From: SAR324 cluster bacterium
Lineage (GTDB): Bacteria > SAR324 > NAC60-12
Direction: 5' to 3'
Length of the DNA stretch: 64,000 nt
Assembly: GCA_015232315.1 (NCBI GenBank)
Contig: JADFZZ010000013.1
Span: 1 to 64,000 of the forward strand
Part shown: positions 28,831 to 37,876 of the stretch, one piece after another
Numbering within the stretch: position 1 is the first letter of the stretch
Layout: each line of letters begins with the position of its first letter
Position numbers and translations under genes: made by a program
Notes under the pieces: generated by a model
Databases searched by the model: none
What the model was told of the DNA's origin: nothing
What the model saw: the letters and a program-made list of their open reading frames with translations, nothing else

Positions 28831-30195
28831 CTGATTATACCGGATTTAGGGGAGGGGTATTTTCAAACTGAAATATTCAAATTTTTATGAGAATATGTGT
28901 GTCTTGCTAACTCACTATTCTTATAAAGGTATTTATGGATATCTCGAATCTGAAAGTATTACCCCGCCCGAATCGTGTAATCTGCTTGGCCATTACTTTA
29001 GAAATATACCAAGTCATTATCAAGGACGCATCCTTGTTTAGAGGCTATTTGGATCAACAAATTGCCCAATTTTGTGAACTGTTTCCCCCTGAAATTGTTT
29101 CAGGCTACCGTATGAAAGATATGTATCACTCCAGGAAACTTTCTATTACCATCCGACGCATAGAAATCCATGGGACCCATTACACTCTCCGTCCTTCTTT
29201 TGTAATGCCCTATCTGACAGGCTATGTGAAGGATATTGAAAACGCGCTTTTTTTGCGTAAATTTGAAGTTCCGTTCTGGGGGTTGAGTTATGTTTTTGGT
29301 AAAAATGCCATGTATTGGTACCGGATAGAGCAAACTCTTGGACGCAATAGCCTTGTGGGTACCACGGTTCAGAACGCTGAAAAACTACCGCAAGACATCA
29401 GTGCCGACGAAAAGCACACCTGGATTCTCGGAGAAAAAGTCTATATAGCGACTACCGTAGGAAATCATTGTATCCTTGGGGCTTCTGTGGCCTCAAACGC
29501 GGATGAAAAGGCTTTGACCGAAGCCTATCAAACGTTCAAAGAAGAAGCTCAACGGATCAAGCCTGAATATTCCCCTCGAAGTGTCAATATCGATGGCTGG
29601 CAATCCACGCAGAACGCCTGGAAAACCCTGTTTCCCTTCATTTCTATTATTCTTTGCTTTTTACATGTGTTCATCAAAATTCGAGATCGGGCCAAAAAGA
29701 AGTTCAAGAGCCAATTTAACGAAACAGCCGATCAACTATGGGAATGTTACCAGGCTCCCAACAAACGATCCTTCTCTCAAAGAATTCGACGTTTGTGTGA
29801 GTGGGCTAAAAAAAATGATCTTCCCCAAGTGATCCTCAAACCACTCGAAAAATTACACAAAAACCTTGACAAATTCAGTAACGCTTATGATTTGCCGGGA
29901 GCTCATCGTACCAGCAATATGCTCGATCGCCTCATGCAGAGGATGGATCGTCACTTGTTCTCCACTCAGTATTTCCATGGGAATCTCTCTTCAGCGGAAC
30001 TCAGTATCCGAGGATGGGCTCTTCTCCATAACTTTACTCCATCCAATCCAAACACCGTTAAACATCATAAAGGTGCACAAAGCCCGGCTGAGCGGCTCAA
30101 CCAATTCCGTTATCATGATAGTTGGCTCCAAAATCTCTTGATTTCAGCTTCATTGGGAGGTTATCGGAGCCCTCCCCTAAATCCGTTATAATCAG
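28831..30195 (+). mobile_element. Complete insertion sequence, 1365 bp
   Basis: The element has 26-bp inverted ends with one mismatch (28831-28856 and 30170-30195; core ggatttaggggaggg). An exact 8-bp direct repeat, aatttttc, flanks it at 28823-28830 and 30196-30203. It holds one transposase gene. Both ends and the duplication are intact, which points to a recent insertion. It lies inside a respiratory gene on the opposite strand. The 8-bp duplication, end length and transposase motifs fit an IS256/MULE-like group; I cannot name the family with certainty. Confidence 0.93.
28935..30191 (+). CDS. DDE transposase, IS256/MULE-like
   Basis: A 418-residue transposase with no frame break. Likely catalytic landmarks are the Asp in ADEKHTWILG, the Asp in VNIDGWQST, the CxxH motif in IILCFLHVFIK that marks MULE/IS256-type enzymes, and TSNMLDRLMQRMDR, which resembles the third-acidic-residue helix but with Asp in place of Glu. 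The gene ends inside the right inverted repeat. The start ATG at 28935 is weakly supported (AAAGGT upstream). It appears intact and may be active. Confidence 0.85.
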   Translation: MDISNLKVLPRPNRVICLAITLEIYQVIIKDASLFRGYLDQQIAQFCELFPPEIVSGYRMKDMYHSRKLSITIRRIEIHGTHYTLRPSFVMPYLTGYVKDIENALFLRKFEVPFWGLSYVFGKNAMYWYRIEQTLGRNSLVGTTVQNAEKLPQDISADEKHTWILGEKVYIATTVGNHCILGASVASNADEKALTEAYQTFKEEAQRIKPEYSPRSVNIDGWQSTQNAWKTLFPFISIILCFLHVFIKIRDRAKKKFKSQFNETADQLWECYQAPNKRSFSQRIRRLCEWAKKNDLPQVILKPLEKLHKNLDKFSNAYDLPGAHRTSNMLDRLMQRMDRHLFSTQYFHGNLSSAELSIRGWALLHNFTPSNPNTVKHHKGAQSPAERLNQFRYHDSWLQNLLISASLGGYRSPPLNPL

Positions 30196-31178
30196 AATTT
30201 TTCATCACCAATCGCATCTGACTGAACAAACAGATAGGGGGTATAGCCTTCAATAAATCGGGCATTGAGGGAGGTGCCCCGGCTATTTTCCATGGAACGG
30301 TATTCAATCATCGCGGTTCCTGTTTCAGTCAGAACTGTTTGATCCACAGATTGATAAGCAGGTCCCAGCAATTGGGGAACATGACAGGCCTGGCAAGCCA
30401 ATCTTTCCAAATGCCGCTGTTTGTAGGGAAACTGATCATGCACCACCATAGGATCATGACAGGTTTTACATTGAATGGTCACCAGCTCATGGTTGGGATG
30501 CTGCAGACGTTCGGTGGTTGAGATTTGTCGCGGATCATTCCGCAAATGGTTTGGCCCACTGGCGGTTGCGGCCTTAATGTTTCTCGCCTGGACAGGGTTC
30601 GTGTGACAATCCACACAAGCAACCTGGCGCTGGAGGTGTATGTCCCAGGGATAATGCCGTGCTGCTTTTCCCCTGATATTCAAATAGGAATCCGCGATTT
30701 TCTGGGAGGACAGGATTTCTCCGGTCAATGAAGTCAAGGCGCCGGCAGGTGACTGTTCAAAATCATCTGGAAGTATCAACGGCGTTGTTCCTGAATGATA
30801 AATCCCATGACATTGACCACAATGGTTGTTCGTGGGCGATTGTATGGTGATATCCTCCCGAACCAGTGTCCCATCCACTTCCATTCGCACGGTCGCAAGA
30901 TCAAGTTTTCCGTCTTTCAAATGACAGTTCACACACTCCAGTTGCACGTCTGTATTGAAATGGGAATTATGCTGGTTGATATAGGTTGTATCGTGGCATT
31001 GCCCACAGGTCTTGTTGGCTGAAAATTCCGCCTTCGATTCCGTAACAGCTACGCCCTTCAGGTCAAGAACCCTGAATAGCGGATGGATGGGGTTGGTTTG
31101 AGCCTGAGCTATTCCCGTGAATAGAACAATGGTCAGGCCAAGAAGGACGCAGAGGTGTCTGAACAGGTTGATGTTCAT
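30192..31178 (-). pseudogene. 5' part of IS-interrupted multiheme cytochrome c/cytochrome b gene
   Basis: The 328-residue fragment begins with a signal peptide (cleaved near AQA-QTN, about residue 27) and carries six heme c motifs: CGQCH, CVNCH, CGQCH, CVDCH, CKTCH, CQACH. Its last Phe codon and stop are created by the IS end. Before insertion the frame read GDEKFSPFNVFTRWFWVSGS and on into the 27583-28776 frame. The uninterrupted protein would have 740 residues, seven heme c sites and a C-terminal cytochrome b: a membrane quinol module for the octaheme enzyme encoded just upstream. Its ATG overlaps that gene by four bases. A secreted hexaheme fragment may still be made. Confidence 0.88.
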
Positions 31179-32635
31179 TGTGCCCTCCTTTCAACAGAAG
31201 CCTTCAATTGAAAATTTCGTCCACCGACATCAATCGGATCCTGTTCATAACCTAGCGCATTCCAGTCCATTCTGGAATTTTCACCATGACAGTCATCACA
31301 GTTGAGAGCGTTTTCTTTGGGACCGACCATGTGAGATAACGGCCAGTACATGGCAGACTGGGTAAAACCAAATTCACCACTGAACGGAATGCCAGAGGCT
31401 TTGGCACCCAGCGTCAGTGCTTTCTGCCAGTCAAAGTCTGACCAATAGCCGCCTTTCCCCGAGGTGGTAGGCGGAAGAAAATAATTGAATTTTTTGTCGT
31501 AGGGTTGGATGGCTCGATGAACCTTGAACGGCCAGATTTTGGCATTGGGATCATCAATCCCTCCCAGCGGTTTGTTGATATCTGTCACTGTTTCAGGATT
31601 GATAAGATCGCCCAGAAGATAACGGTCCACGTTCATATTGAACCAGTAGTATTCAGGCGTCAGATCCTGCCCATAGATAAATTCGCCCTTGATGCGCAGA
31701 TAAACGTGGGGGTCATCCTTACGAGAGACATCTCCAGCCTTTGACCAGTCCCAATCTGTTTTTGTGGGAATTTTTTTGGCATACTTGGGGATATGACAGG
31801 TCTGGCAAGCCAGAGACGCGATATGGGTATTGATCCGCTTGTCCTGATGCGTGCCCTCGTGGCAAGCGATACAATCCACACCGTTTCTGCTTGTAACCGA
31901 CACAGAATAGGCGGTTCCGGGAATATTATGATTTTGTGTGCGATGGCAATCCACACATAACAAATCATATTTTCCCATGTGAACATCATCCCGCTCACTG
32001 CCGTAAATCAATGTGTCATCCATGTCGCCATGTTTGACGGCCAGTCCGCCTCCGCCGTAAAAATGGCAAGTGCCGCAATTGTCACGCCGGGGATATCCAA
32101 CCCCCTTGGCGACAGCCTGAAGATCAACGCTGGCATCGGGAAGCCCCGCACCGGCCTTGACATAGCTTCCGGTCCAGTCGTGACAACTCAGACAGTCCAC
32201 ATTTTCTTCACTGGAGAAATCAAAAGATTCGTCTTTCCAGCCGTATCCCGCATGACATTTGGTACAGGATGCCCAGTTGTCGGTAATGCTCAGACAAAAG
32301 TTATTCAGCAGATTCTTCTTGCCCACTTTCATGGGTTTGTGATTACCAATGACTTCTTCGTGGGTTCCAACCCATGTCCAATGTGACGTTTTCATGAATT
32401 GACGTGCCGATTCAGGATGACACTCCAGACATTTTTTTGTGACAGATTGCGGAGTCTGAAACGGTTCGGTGAAATACGCAGAATGATCCAGATGAGTCCG
32501 GACCGGACGTATGAATGAAGAAGTTGCTTTCTGCGTCCCCTGAATTGGATAAAATATGAAGATTGGAATCAACAGGATCACACTTGTTAGAAGGATTCCT
32601 GTCGCAATCACCCATTTGGTTTTGTTCTGAGTCAT
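31175..32635 (-). CDS. Octaheme c-type cytochrome, tetrathionate reductase (OTR) family
   Basis: A 486-residue protein with an uncleaved or signal-anchor helix (about 8-29) and eight heme c motifs: CLECH, CTKCH, CLSCH, CGTCH, CVDCH, CIACH, CQTCH, CDDCH. Number, order and length fit the OTR family described from Shewanella, which reduces tetrathionate (and nitrogen oxyanions in vitro) in the periplasm. AGGAG precedes ATG 32635. It overlaps the multiheme/cytochrome b gene by four bases, so electrons would come from the quinol pool through that partner, now split by an IS. Reduction or oxidation of sulfur compounds are both possible. Confidence 0.92.
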   Translation of the reverse strand: MTQNKTKWVIATGILLTSVILLIPIFIFYPIQGTQKATSSFIRPVRTHLDHSAYFTEPFQTPQSVTKKCLECHPESARQFMKTSHWTWVGTHEEVIGNHKPMKVGKKNLLNNFCLSITDNWASCTKCHAGYGWKDESFDFSSEENVDCLSCHDWTGSYVKAGAGLPDASVDLQAVAKGVGYPRRDNCGTCHFYGGGGLAVKHGDMDDTLIYGSERDDVHMGKYDLLCVDCHRTQNHNIPGTAYSVSVTSRNGVDCIACHEGTHQDKRINTHIASLACQTCHIPKYAKKIPTKTDWDWSKAGDVSRKDDPHVYLRIKGEFIYGQDLTPEYYWFNMNVDRYLLGDLINPETVTDINKPLGGIDDPNAKIWPFKVHRAIQPYDKKFNYFLPPTTSGKGGYWSDFDWQKALTLGAKASGIPFSGEFGFTQSAMYWPLSHMVGPKENALNCDDCHGENSRMDWNALGYEQDPIDVGGRNFQLKASVERRAQ

Positions 32636-32825
32636 AGCATCTCCTGATTGATATCACAGCACTGTGTTTTTTGTTTCAGCATTCATCAAAGATTATTGAA
32701 GAAGACATGAGGCAAGGAAGGTGAGGCTCACCACTGATGGTTGTTCTGATGTGCCCTCATCATTCGTTTACCGTATTAGTAATATGGGCACCTTTCAAAA
32801 AGACTGAGTTCAGAATCACTGCTAA

Positions 32826-32865
32826 AAGCTGAAGGCTGATAACTGAAAACTTACAACTCTTGAGA
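32826..32865. repeat. 40-bp copy of the 14162-14201 repeat
   Basis: Matches 14162-14201 at 39 of 40 positions (gaaggctgataact ... acaactcttgaga). It lies in the 261-bp gap between the sigma-54 activator and the octaheme cytochrome gene, 31 bp from the activator's stop. No other gene or strong hairpin is visible in the gap. Confidence 0.7.
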
Positions 32866-32896
32866 GAATCAGCACAACCGCGCGTTTATATTTGTG

Positions 32897-34612
32897 TCAA
32901 TTGATCTGAAAGCGCTTCATCTTTCGCCAGAGGGTACTTTTATCCATGCCTAATGCCATCGCCGTTTTTCCCCGGTGTCCCTTAAATTTTTTAAGTGTAT
33001 TTTGAATATGCTGTTTTTCCGCAAAACCAACCGGATTTTCACCGGCAGTGAAGATGGGGGCCGGGGTGTCCAGATCATACCATAGATGCTCAGGAAGACA
33101 CTCCAGTTGGATCACTTCATGCCGGCACAATACAAATGCGTGTTCCAGGATATTTTCCAGTTCACGAATATTTCCCGGCCAGGAATAATTTTGGAATATT
33201 CGCATGACACTGGCTGAAATCCCTTTGATATTTTTATCAAAACGGATTCTGAATTTTTCCATGATGTTTTCCAGCAACAGCGGGAGGTCTTCCAGACGAT
33301 TTCGTAAAGGAGGCAGTTCTATGCCAATGACATTGAGCCGATAATATAAATCTTCCCTGAAGCGTCCTTTCTCAATTTCCTCAACAAGATTTTTATTGGT
33401 AGCGGCAATGATTCTGGCATTCACATGAATGAACTGGGTTGCGCCCACCCTCTCAAATTCTTTGGTTTCGAGCACTCTTAACAATTTCACCTGCACCGCC
33501 GGAGAAATATCACCGATTTCATCCAGAAACAGAGTTCCGCCATAAGCCTGTTCAAACTTGCCTGGCTTGGTATAGCTTGCGCCGGTAAACGAGCCTTTTT
33601 CATGACCAAAAAGTTCGCTTTCCAGCAAAGATTCAGCATAGGCACTGCAATTGACTGGCATAAAAGGTCCTAATTTTCGTTTGCTTTTCAAATGAATGGC
33701 GCGCGCGACGAGTTCTTTGCCTGTTCCGCTTTCACCTGTGATCAGTACCGTGCTGTCTGTCTGAACCACGCTATCCATGAGAACATATATTTTCTGCAGT
33801 GATTTGCTGTGTCCGATGATGTTTTCAAATCTGAACCGCTCTTCCAGATGATTGGTAAGATTTTTGATATCACTGATATCCTGAAAAGATTCTACACCGC
33901 CAATATGCTCTCCTGAACGACTGAAGAGCGGTGCGGAACTGACCCGAATGGGAATGAGTTGACCGTTTTTCCTGGTGATCAATAATTCATTTCCCATGAT
34001 AGGCTCCTGTTTGATGATCGAGCATTCCATATGACAACCATTGCGGCAAAGCTGTGACCTGAAAATTTCCCAACAGGGTTTTCCAAGTACTTCCTGAGCG
34101 GAATAGCCGGTAATTCTTTCAGCAGAAGGGTTGAAAGCTGTAATCACCCATTTATTATCAATGGTGAATGTTCCATCCAACAGACTGTCAAAAATAGCCT
34201 GAAGTCGGCTTTTCTCATCAAACCCTTTTTCACCGGAAATTTGATCCTCCAGAGAACAGGTTTCAGGCAAAGAACTTTGGTAAAATGTAATAACGACTCC
34301 AGAACTGGAAGCATCTTTGGATTTGAGAGGAAGGATCGATGCCTGAACAGAAATGATTCCCTCGGCAACGGTTTGGCATTCCAGTTCCAGTTTTGAGAAA
34401 GACTGATTGTTCCGGATTGAAGCCATCAAACAGGATTCTGCGGAATTTTGGGTCAGCAACTGATCATACTGCCGGAATAACAGGGAATCTTCCGGAAAAC
34501 CTGTGATTTGGCGGACTGCGTCATTCATGGCGATAATCTGCAAATTGGAGTCAATCACGAGTAATCCCGTTGTCAAAGGCGTTGTTGACACGAGTGTATC
34601 TAACGTATCCAT
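32897..34612 (-). CDS. Sigma-54-dependent transcriptional activator with PAS domains
   Basis: A 571-residue enhancer-binding protein. Two PAS domains (about 10-115 and 130-250; LVIDSNLQIIAMNDAV and FTIDNKWVITAFNPSA) precede an AAA+ domain (about 262-490) with Walker A GESGTGKE, the sigma-54 contact loop GSFTGA and the Walker B motif LFLDEIGD. A Fis-type helix-turn-helix closes the protein (KTAMALGMDKSTLWRKMKRF region). ATG 34612 follows GGAG; a start at 34630 is less likely. It lies directly upstream of the sulfur locus on the same strand and probably controls it in response to a small molecule or redox cue (inference). Confidence 0.93.
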   Translation of the reverse strand: MDTLDTLVSTTPLTTGLLVIDSNLQIIAMNDAVRQITGFPEDSLLFRQYDQLLTQNSAESCLMASIRNNQSFSKLELECQTVAEGIISVQASILPLKSKDASSSGVVITFYQSSLPETCSLEDQISGEKGFDEKSRLQAIFDSLLDGTFTIDNKWVITAFNPSAERITGYSAQEVLGKPCWEIFRSQLCRNGCHMECSIIKQEPIMGNELLITRKNGQLIPIRVSSAPLFSRSGEHIGGVESFQDISDIKNLTNHLEERFRFENIIGHSKSLQKIYVLMDSVVQTDSTVLITGESGTGKELVARAIHLKSKRKLGPFMPVNCSAYAESLLESELFGHEKGSFTGASYTKPGKFEQAYGGTLFLDEIGDISPAVQVKLLRVLETKEFERVGATQFIHVNARIIAATNKNLVEEIEKGRFREDLYYRLNVIGIELPPLRNRLEDLPLLLENIMEKFRIRFDKNIKGISASVMRIFQNYSWPGNIRELENILEHAFVLCRHEVIQLECLPEHLWYDLDTPAPIFTAGENPVGFAEKQHIQNTLKKFKGHRGKTAMALGMDKSTLWRKMKRFQIN

Positions 34613-34684
34613 GGTTTTCTCCGTGCACATTTCACAGTATAAATGAGGTCGTTCATAATTGCCCTGACAGGACCAGCGTTGATG

Positions 34685-35770
34685 TTAAAAAAATCCTTCA
34701 TCCTCAGTGATGTCAATAGGAATTTCCTGTTTGAAATCTTCAGGAGATGATGCTTTGGCGAGGGGGTGTTCCAGTTTTGTTTCCAGAAAGGGAGATACTG
34801 CCCGTCGATACCATTCAATGGCTTTTGCCTCATTCTTCAAGAGGCCATATCCATTTTCATAGATGAGTGCAAGTTTGACCTGAGCTTCCACATACCCTGC
34901 TTCAGCCGCCGCGGTGTACCATTGAATCGCTTTTTTAGGGTCTGCTTCAGTTCCACAGCCATATTGATACATGATGCCCAAGTTTGTTTGAGCCTGTGAA
35001 TGTCCTTGTTCCGCCGCCTTTTCATTCCACTTGAAGGCTTCACGCTCATCTTTCTCCACGCCGCATCCGGCCTGATACATCAATGCCAGGTTGGTTTGCG
35101 CCTGGGGATTGCCATTTTCAGCGGCCCTGCGATACCATCGTACAGCTTCACTTTCCTGTGTTTTGACACCCAATCCTTTTTCATACATCATTCCAACTTT
35201 GACCTGTGCTGAAGAATAACCCTGCTCCGCGGCTTTTAGATACCACTTGAACGCTTCCGCATAATCCAGGCTCACGCCATCCCCCTGGAAATACATGTCT
35301 CCAAGATTACTTTGAGCACGTCGATAGCCCTGATCAGCAGCCTGATGATACCATTTGTGAGCTTGCTGAAAATGACGTCCCACACAGGAACAATGAGCAT
35401 ACATCCATCCCAAATTTGTTTGAGCTTCCAGATCGCCTTTTTTGGCCAACGCCAACATTCCTGTGTAAGCTTTTTGATAATACTCAACGGCCTTGCTTTT
35501 ATCCTGTGGCACTCCGGTTCCCAGTCGATACATTGCCGCCAGATGATAATACGCAAAGGGATGCTGTTGTTTTTCTGCTTTTTTCAGCCATTCGAGGGCC
35601 AGGTTGTAATCCTTTTTGATTGCTTCTCCTCGACGATATTCCCCTCCCAGTGTTGCCTGGTAATAGGGATCGCCGTTTTCTGCCAGTTTCTGGATTTCCA
35701 TGAGTGGCATTGCATGGAGAACTGCATTTCCGCAAACAAATATCATCATTAACAGCAATATTTTTTTCAT
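34685..35770 (-). CDS. Exported Sel1-repeat protein
   Basis: A 361-residue protein with a signal peptide (MKKILLLMMIFVCGNAVLHA, cleaved after residue 20). Eight or nine Sel1-like repeats of about 36 residues follow, with the pattern A..NLG.MY..G.GV..D...A..WY.KAAEQG. The C-terminal 40 residues are acidic and unrelated. Such solenoids are protein-interaction scaffolds in the periplasm or envelope. ATG 35770 follows GGAG at six bases; the frame extends upstream to 35842 without a good site. No operon partner is evident. Confidence 0.88.
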   Translation of the reverse strand: MKKILLLMMIFVCGNAVLHAMPLMEIQKLAENGDPYYQATLGGEYRRGEAIKKDYNLALEWLKKAEKQQHPFAYYHLAAMYRLGTGVPQDKSKAVEYYQKAYTGMLALAKKGDLEAQTNLGWMYAHCSCVGRHFQQAHKWYHQAADQGYRRAQSNLGDMYFQGDGVSLDYAEAFKWYLKAAEQGYSSAQVKVGMMYEKGLGVKTQESEAVRWYRRAAENGNPQAQTNLALMYQAGCGVEKDEREAFKWNEKAAEQGHSQAQTNLGIMYQYGCGTEADPKKAIQWYTAAAEAGYVEAQVKLALIYENGYGLLKNEAKAIEWYRRAVSPFLETKLEHPLAKASSPEDFKQEIPIDITEDEGFF

Positions 35771-35937
35771 GGTGAACTCCAATTGTAGAAAAATGGTTGG
35801 TTGATTCACCCTGATTAGATTCTGGATGACCAGAAACTCCAAGGGTATAAGTCATCTATCTACAAAAGATGTGCCGTTTCATGAATATTGTAAATTATTG
35901 AAATTTAACAACATATATGGATATTAATTTAGGCGGT

Positions 35938-36086
35938 ATTGCAAATACGCAATCATAATTCATTGCAGAAGCATCCCTTTTTATGAAATAGAGCCAGTGG
36001 AGTCTTATCCCTGCGTGCACCATTTTATCAAATGCAAAATAGATTGCACCAGTGCAATTGTTTCTCGCAATGTTGCATTGATGCAA
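35938..36086. promoter_or_regulatory. Cluster of three attgc/gcaat dyads
   Basis: Three hyphenated inverted repeats share the half-site attgc(a): attgc-N6-gcaat at 35938-35953, attgcac-ca-gtgcaat at 36043-36058, and ttgcat-tg-atgcaa at 36073-36086. They lie in the AT-rich 319-bp region upstream of the Sel1-repeat gene (start 35770) and next to the end of the ABC ATPase gene. Related repeated dyads are what a transcription factor operator array looks like; the factor is unknown. The rest of the gap shows no gene. Confidence 0.4.
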
Positions 36087-36089
36087 TCA

Positions 36090-37064
36090 CTAAGAATATA
36101 AAAAACAACGAACCTGATGCTGGTCGTTTATGCTGGTCAGGTCAGGATGTTCCTGCTGGCATCGGGGCATTTTTCGGGAGCAACGATCATAAAACCGGCA
36201 ACCCGGGGGCAGAGCACTGAGAGGTGGGACATTGCCCGGAATGGAAACAAAGGAGTTTCGTTCTTCTGAAGGTCGGGCCTCCTGCAAGGCGCGGGTATAG
36301 GGATGGGAGGGGTTTTGAAACAATGTTTTGACAGAGGAAATTTCCACAATTTCGCCAGCATACATCACGGCCACACGATCTGACAGATAGCCCACAATAT
36401 CCAGATCGTGACTGATAAAAATCATACTCATGCCCGATTCTTCCCGGAGTTTTCTGATTTGTTCCAGAATCTGGGCCTGGGTTGTCACATCCAGAGCTGT
36501 GGTGGGTTCATCCGCAATCAACAATTGGGGGGAGCAAGCCAACGCCATGGCAATCATCACCCGTTGTCGCATTCCGCCTGAAAACTGATGCGGGTAGCTG
36601 GAAGTTCGTTGTTCAGGATCAGGAATGCCTACTTTTTCAAACAGTTCAATGACACGTTTGGCGCGCTTCTGTTTTCCCAGTGAGGTGTGTTCTTTCAGGA
36701 CCTCATCAATCTGCCGGCCAACAGTATGGACAGGATTCAACGCCGTCATCGGTTCCTGAAAAATCATGCTGATTTCATTACCGCGGATGCCACGCATCGT
36801 TTCATTGGTCGCCGTTAATAATTCTCTTCCCTGCCAGGAAATGGATCCTTCCGTTCGCTCCAGTGGGGGGGATAAAATCAGACGCATAAGGGAAAGTGCC
36901 AGCATGGATTTTCCACATCCTGACTCCCCGACAATTCCCAGTGTTTCACCAGAATGCAGTTCAACATTGATATGATCCAGCACACACAGTTGTTTTTTGA
37001 TTGTTGTCAGATACAGCGAATAATCACGCACTTGAAGGAGTACAGAGTCAGTCATGGTTATCAT
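36090..37064 (-). CDS. Dipeptide/oligopeptide ABC transporter ATP-binding protein (DppD/OppD type)
   Basis: A 324-residue ABC ATPase: Walker [10 protein letters not shown]-loop [10 protein letters not shown], signature SGGMRQRV, Walker B LLIADEPT and the switch His in FISHDLD. The C-terminal Cys-rich oligopeptide-family extension is present ([15 protein letters not shown]). The ATG at 37064 overlaps the stop of the upstream permease gene. Its DppF/OppF partner ATPase and a substrate-binding protein are not encoded next to it, so the transporter must draw them from elsewhere or this subunit acts as a homodimer. Confidence 0.92.
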   Translation of the reverse strand: MITMTDSVLLQVRDYSLYLTTIKKQLCVLDHINVELHSGETLGIVGESGCGKSMLALSLMRLILSPPLERTEGSISWQGRELLTATNETMRGIRGNEISMIFQEPMTALNPVHTVGRQIDEVLKEHTSLGKQKRAKRVIELFEKVGIPDPEQRTSSYPHQFSGGMRQRVMIAMALACSPQLLIADEPTTALDVTTQAQILEQIRKLREESGMSMIFISHDLDIVGYLSDRVAVMYAGEIVEISSVKTLFQNPSHPYTRALQEARPSEERNSFVSIPGNVPPLSALPPGCRFYDRCSRKMPRCQQEHPDLTSINDQHQVRCFLYS

Positions 37065-37876
37065 TTATGAAGTTGGGGATCATAATAATCACGCAAGGCA
37101 TCCCCCAGCAGATTGAAGGCCAGCACCACCAGCATGATCGCGATTCCCGGGAAAATGGAGACATGCGGCGCTTCCAGCAGATAATCCTTGCCATCCGCCA
37201 GCATGGAACCCCAACTGGGTGTGCCGGGTGGAACTCCCAGGCCAAGAAAACTGAGACTTGATTCAGAAATGATGGTTCCTGCCAGACTGAAGGTGGTCTG
37301 AACGATGACAGGATGCAGGATATTGGGTAAAATATGACGGAACATGACCCGGAAATCCGAGATTCCTGAGGTTTTGGCGGCAAGAATATATTCCTCCTCT
37401 TTCACGGATAACACTTGACCTCTCACCAGACGGGTATAACTGACCCAGCCTAAAACCGTCAGGGCAAAGACCACATTATTGATATCAGGCCCCATCACCG
37501 CGACCAACGCTATGGCCAACAACAGGCCGGGAAACGCCATGAGGATATCCACAATCCGCATGATGATGCTATCCAGCCAACCACCGTAGTAGCCGGAAAT
37601 CAGCCCGATGCTGATGCCGACCAACGACGAAATGCCAACGACCCAGAAACCGACATACAGGGAAATTCTGGCGCCATACAGCATACGGCTCAAAATATCA
37701 GATCCATTCTGGTCCATTCCCAACCAGTGTCTGGCTGTGGGGCCTTCCAGTTGTGCCACGAGATCCATTTCTTCAGGTGAGAACGGCGCAAGCCATGGCG
37801 CAAACACAGCCGGTAATAAAAAACAGATTAGGATAAAAAGGGTCAGACCCGTGAGTTTTTTATCGCGAAGTATCAT
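37061..37876 (-). CDS. Peptide ABC transporter permease (DppC/OppC type)
   Basis: A 271-residue inner-membrane permease. The start is ATG 37876, overlapping the stop of the previous permease (ATGA); the frame extends further without a ribosome-binding site. It has an N-terminal membrane helix (LTLFILICFLLPAVFAPWLA), then five helices and the cytoplasmic coupling motif EAA...G (ILAAKTSGISDFRVMFRHILPN). It pairs with the 37873-38793 permease and the DppD-type ATPase. Confidence 0.92.
   Translation of the reverse strand: MILRDKKLTGLTLFILICFLLPAVFAPWLAPFSPEEMDLVAQLEGPTARHWLGMDQNGSDILSRMLYGARISLYVGFWVVGISSLVGISIGLISGYYGGWLDSIIMRIVDILMAFPGLLLAIALVAVMGPDINNVVFALTVLGWVSYTRLVRGQVLSVKEEEYILAAKTSGISDFRVMFRHILPNILHPVIVQTTFSLAGTIISESSLSFLGLGVPPGTPSWGSMLADGKDYLLEAPHVSIFPGIAIMLVVLAFNLLGDALRDYYDPQLHK

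Noticed and set aside
32700-32760. Possible sigma-54 promoter for the octaheme cytochrome gene
   Set aside because: On the minus strand a cctcac-N5-ttgcc match has a fair -12 half but lacks the GG of the -24 half; another gggcac match lacks a -12 half. Neither is good enough to call, although an activator gene is adjacent.
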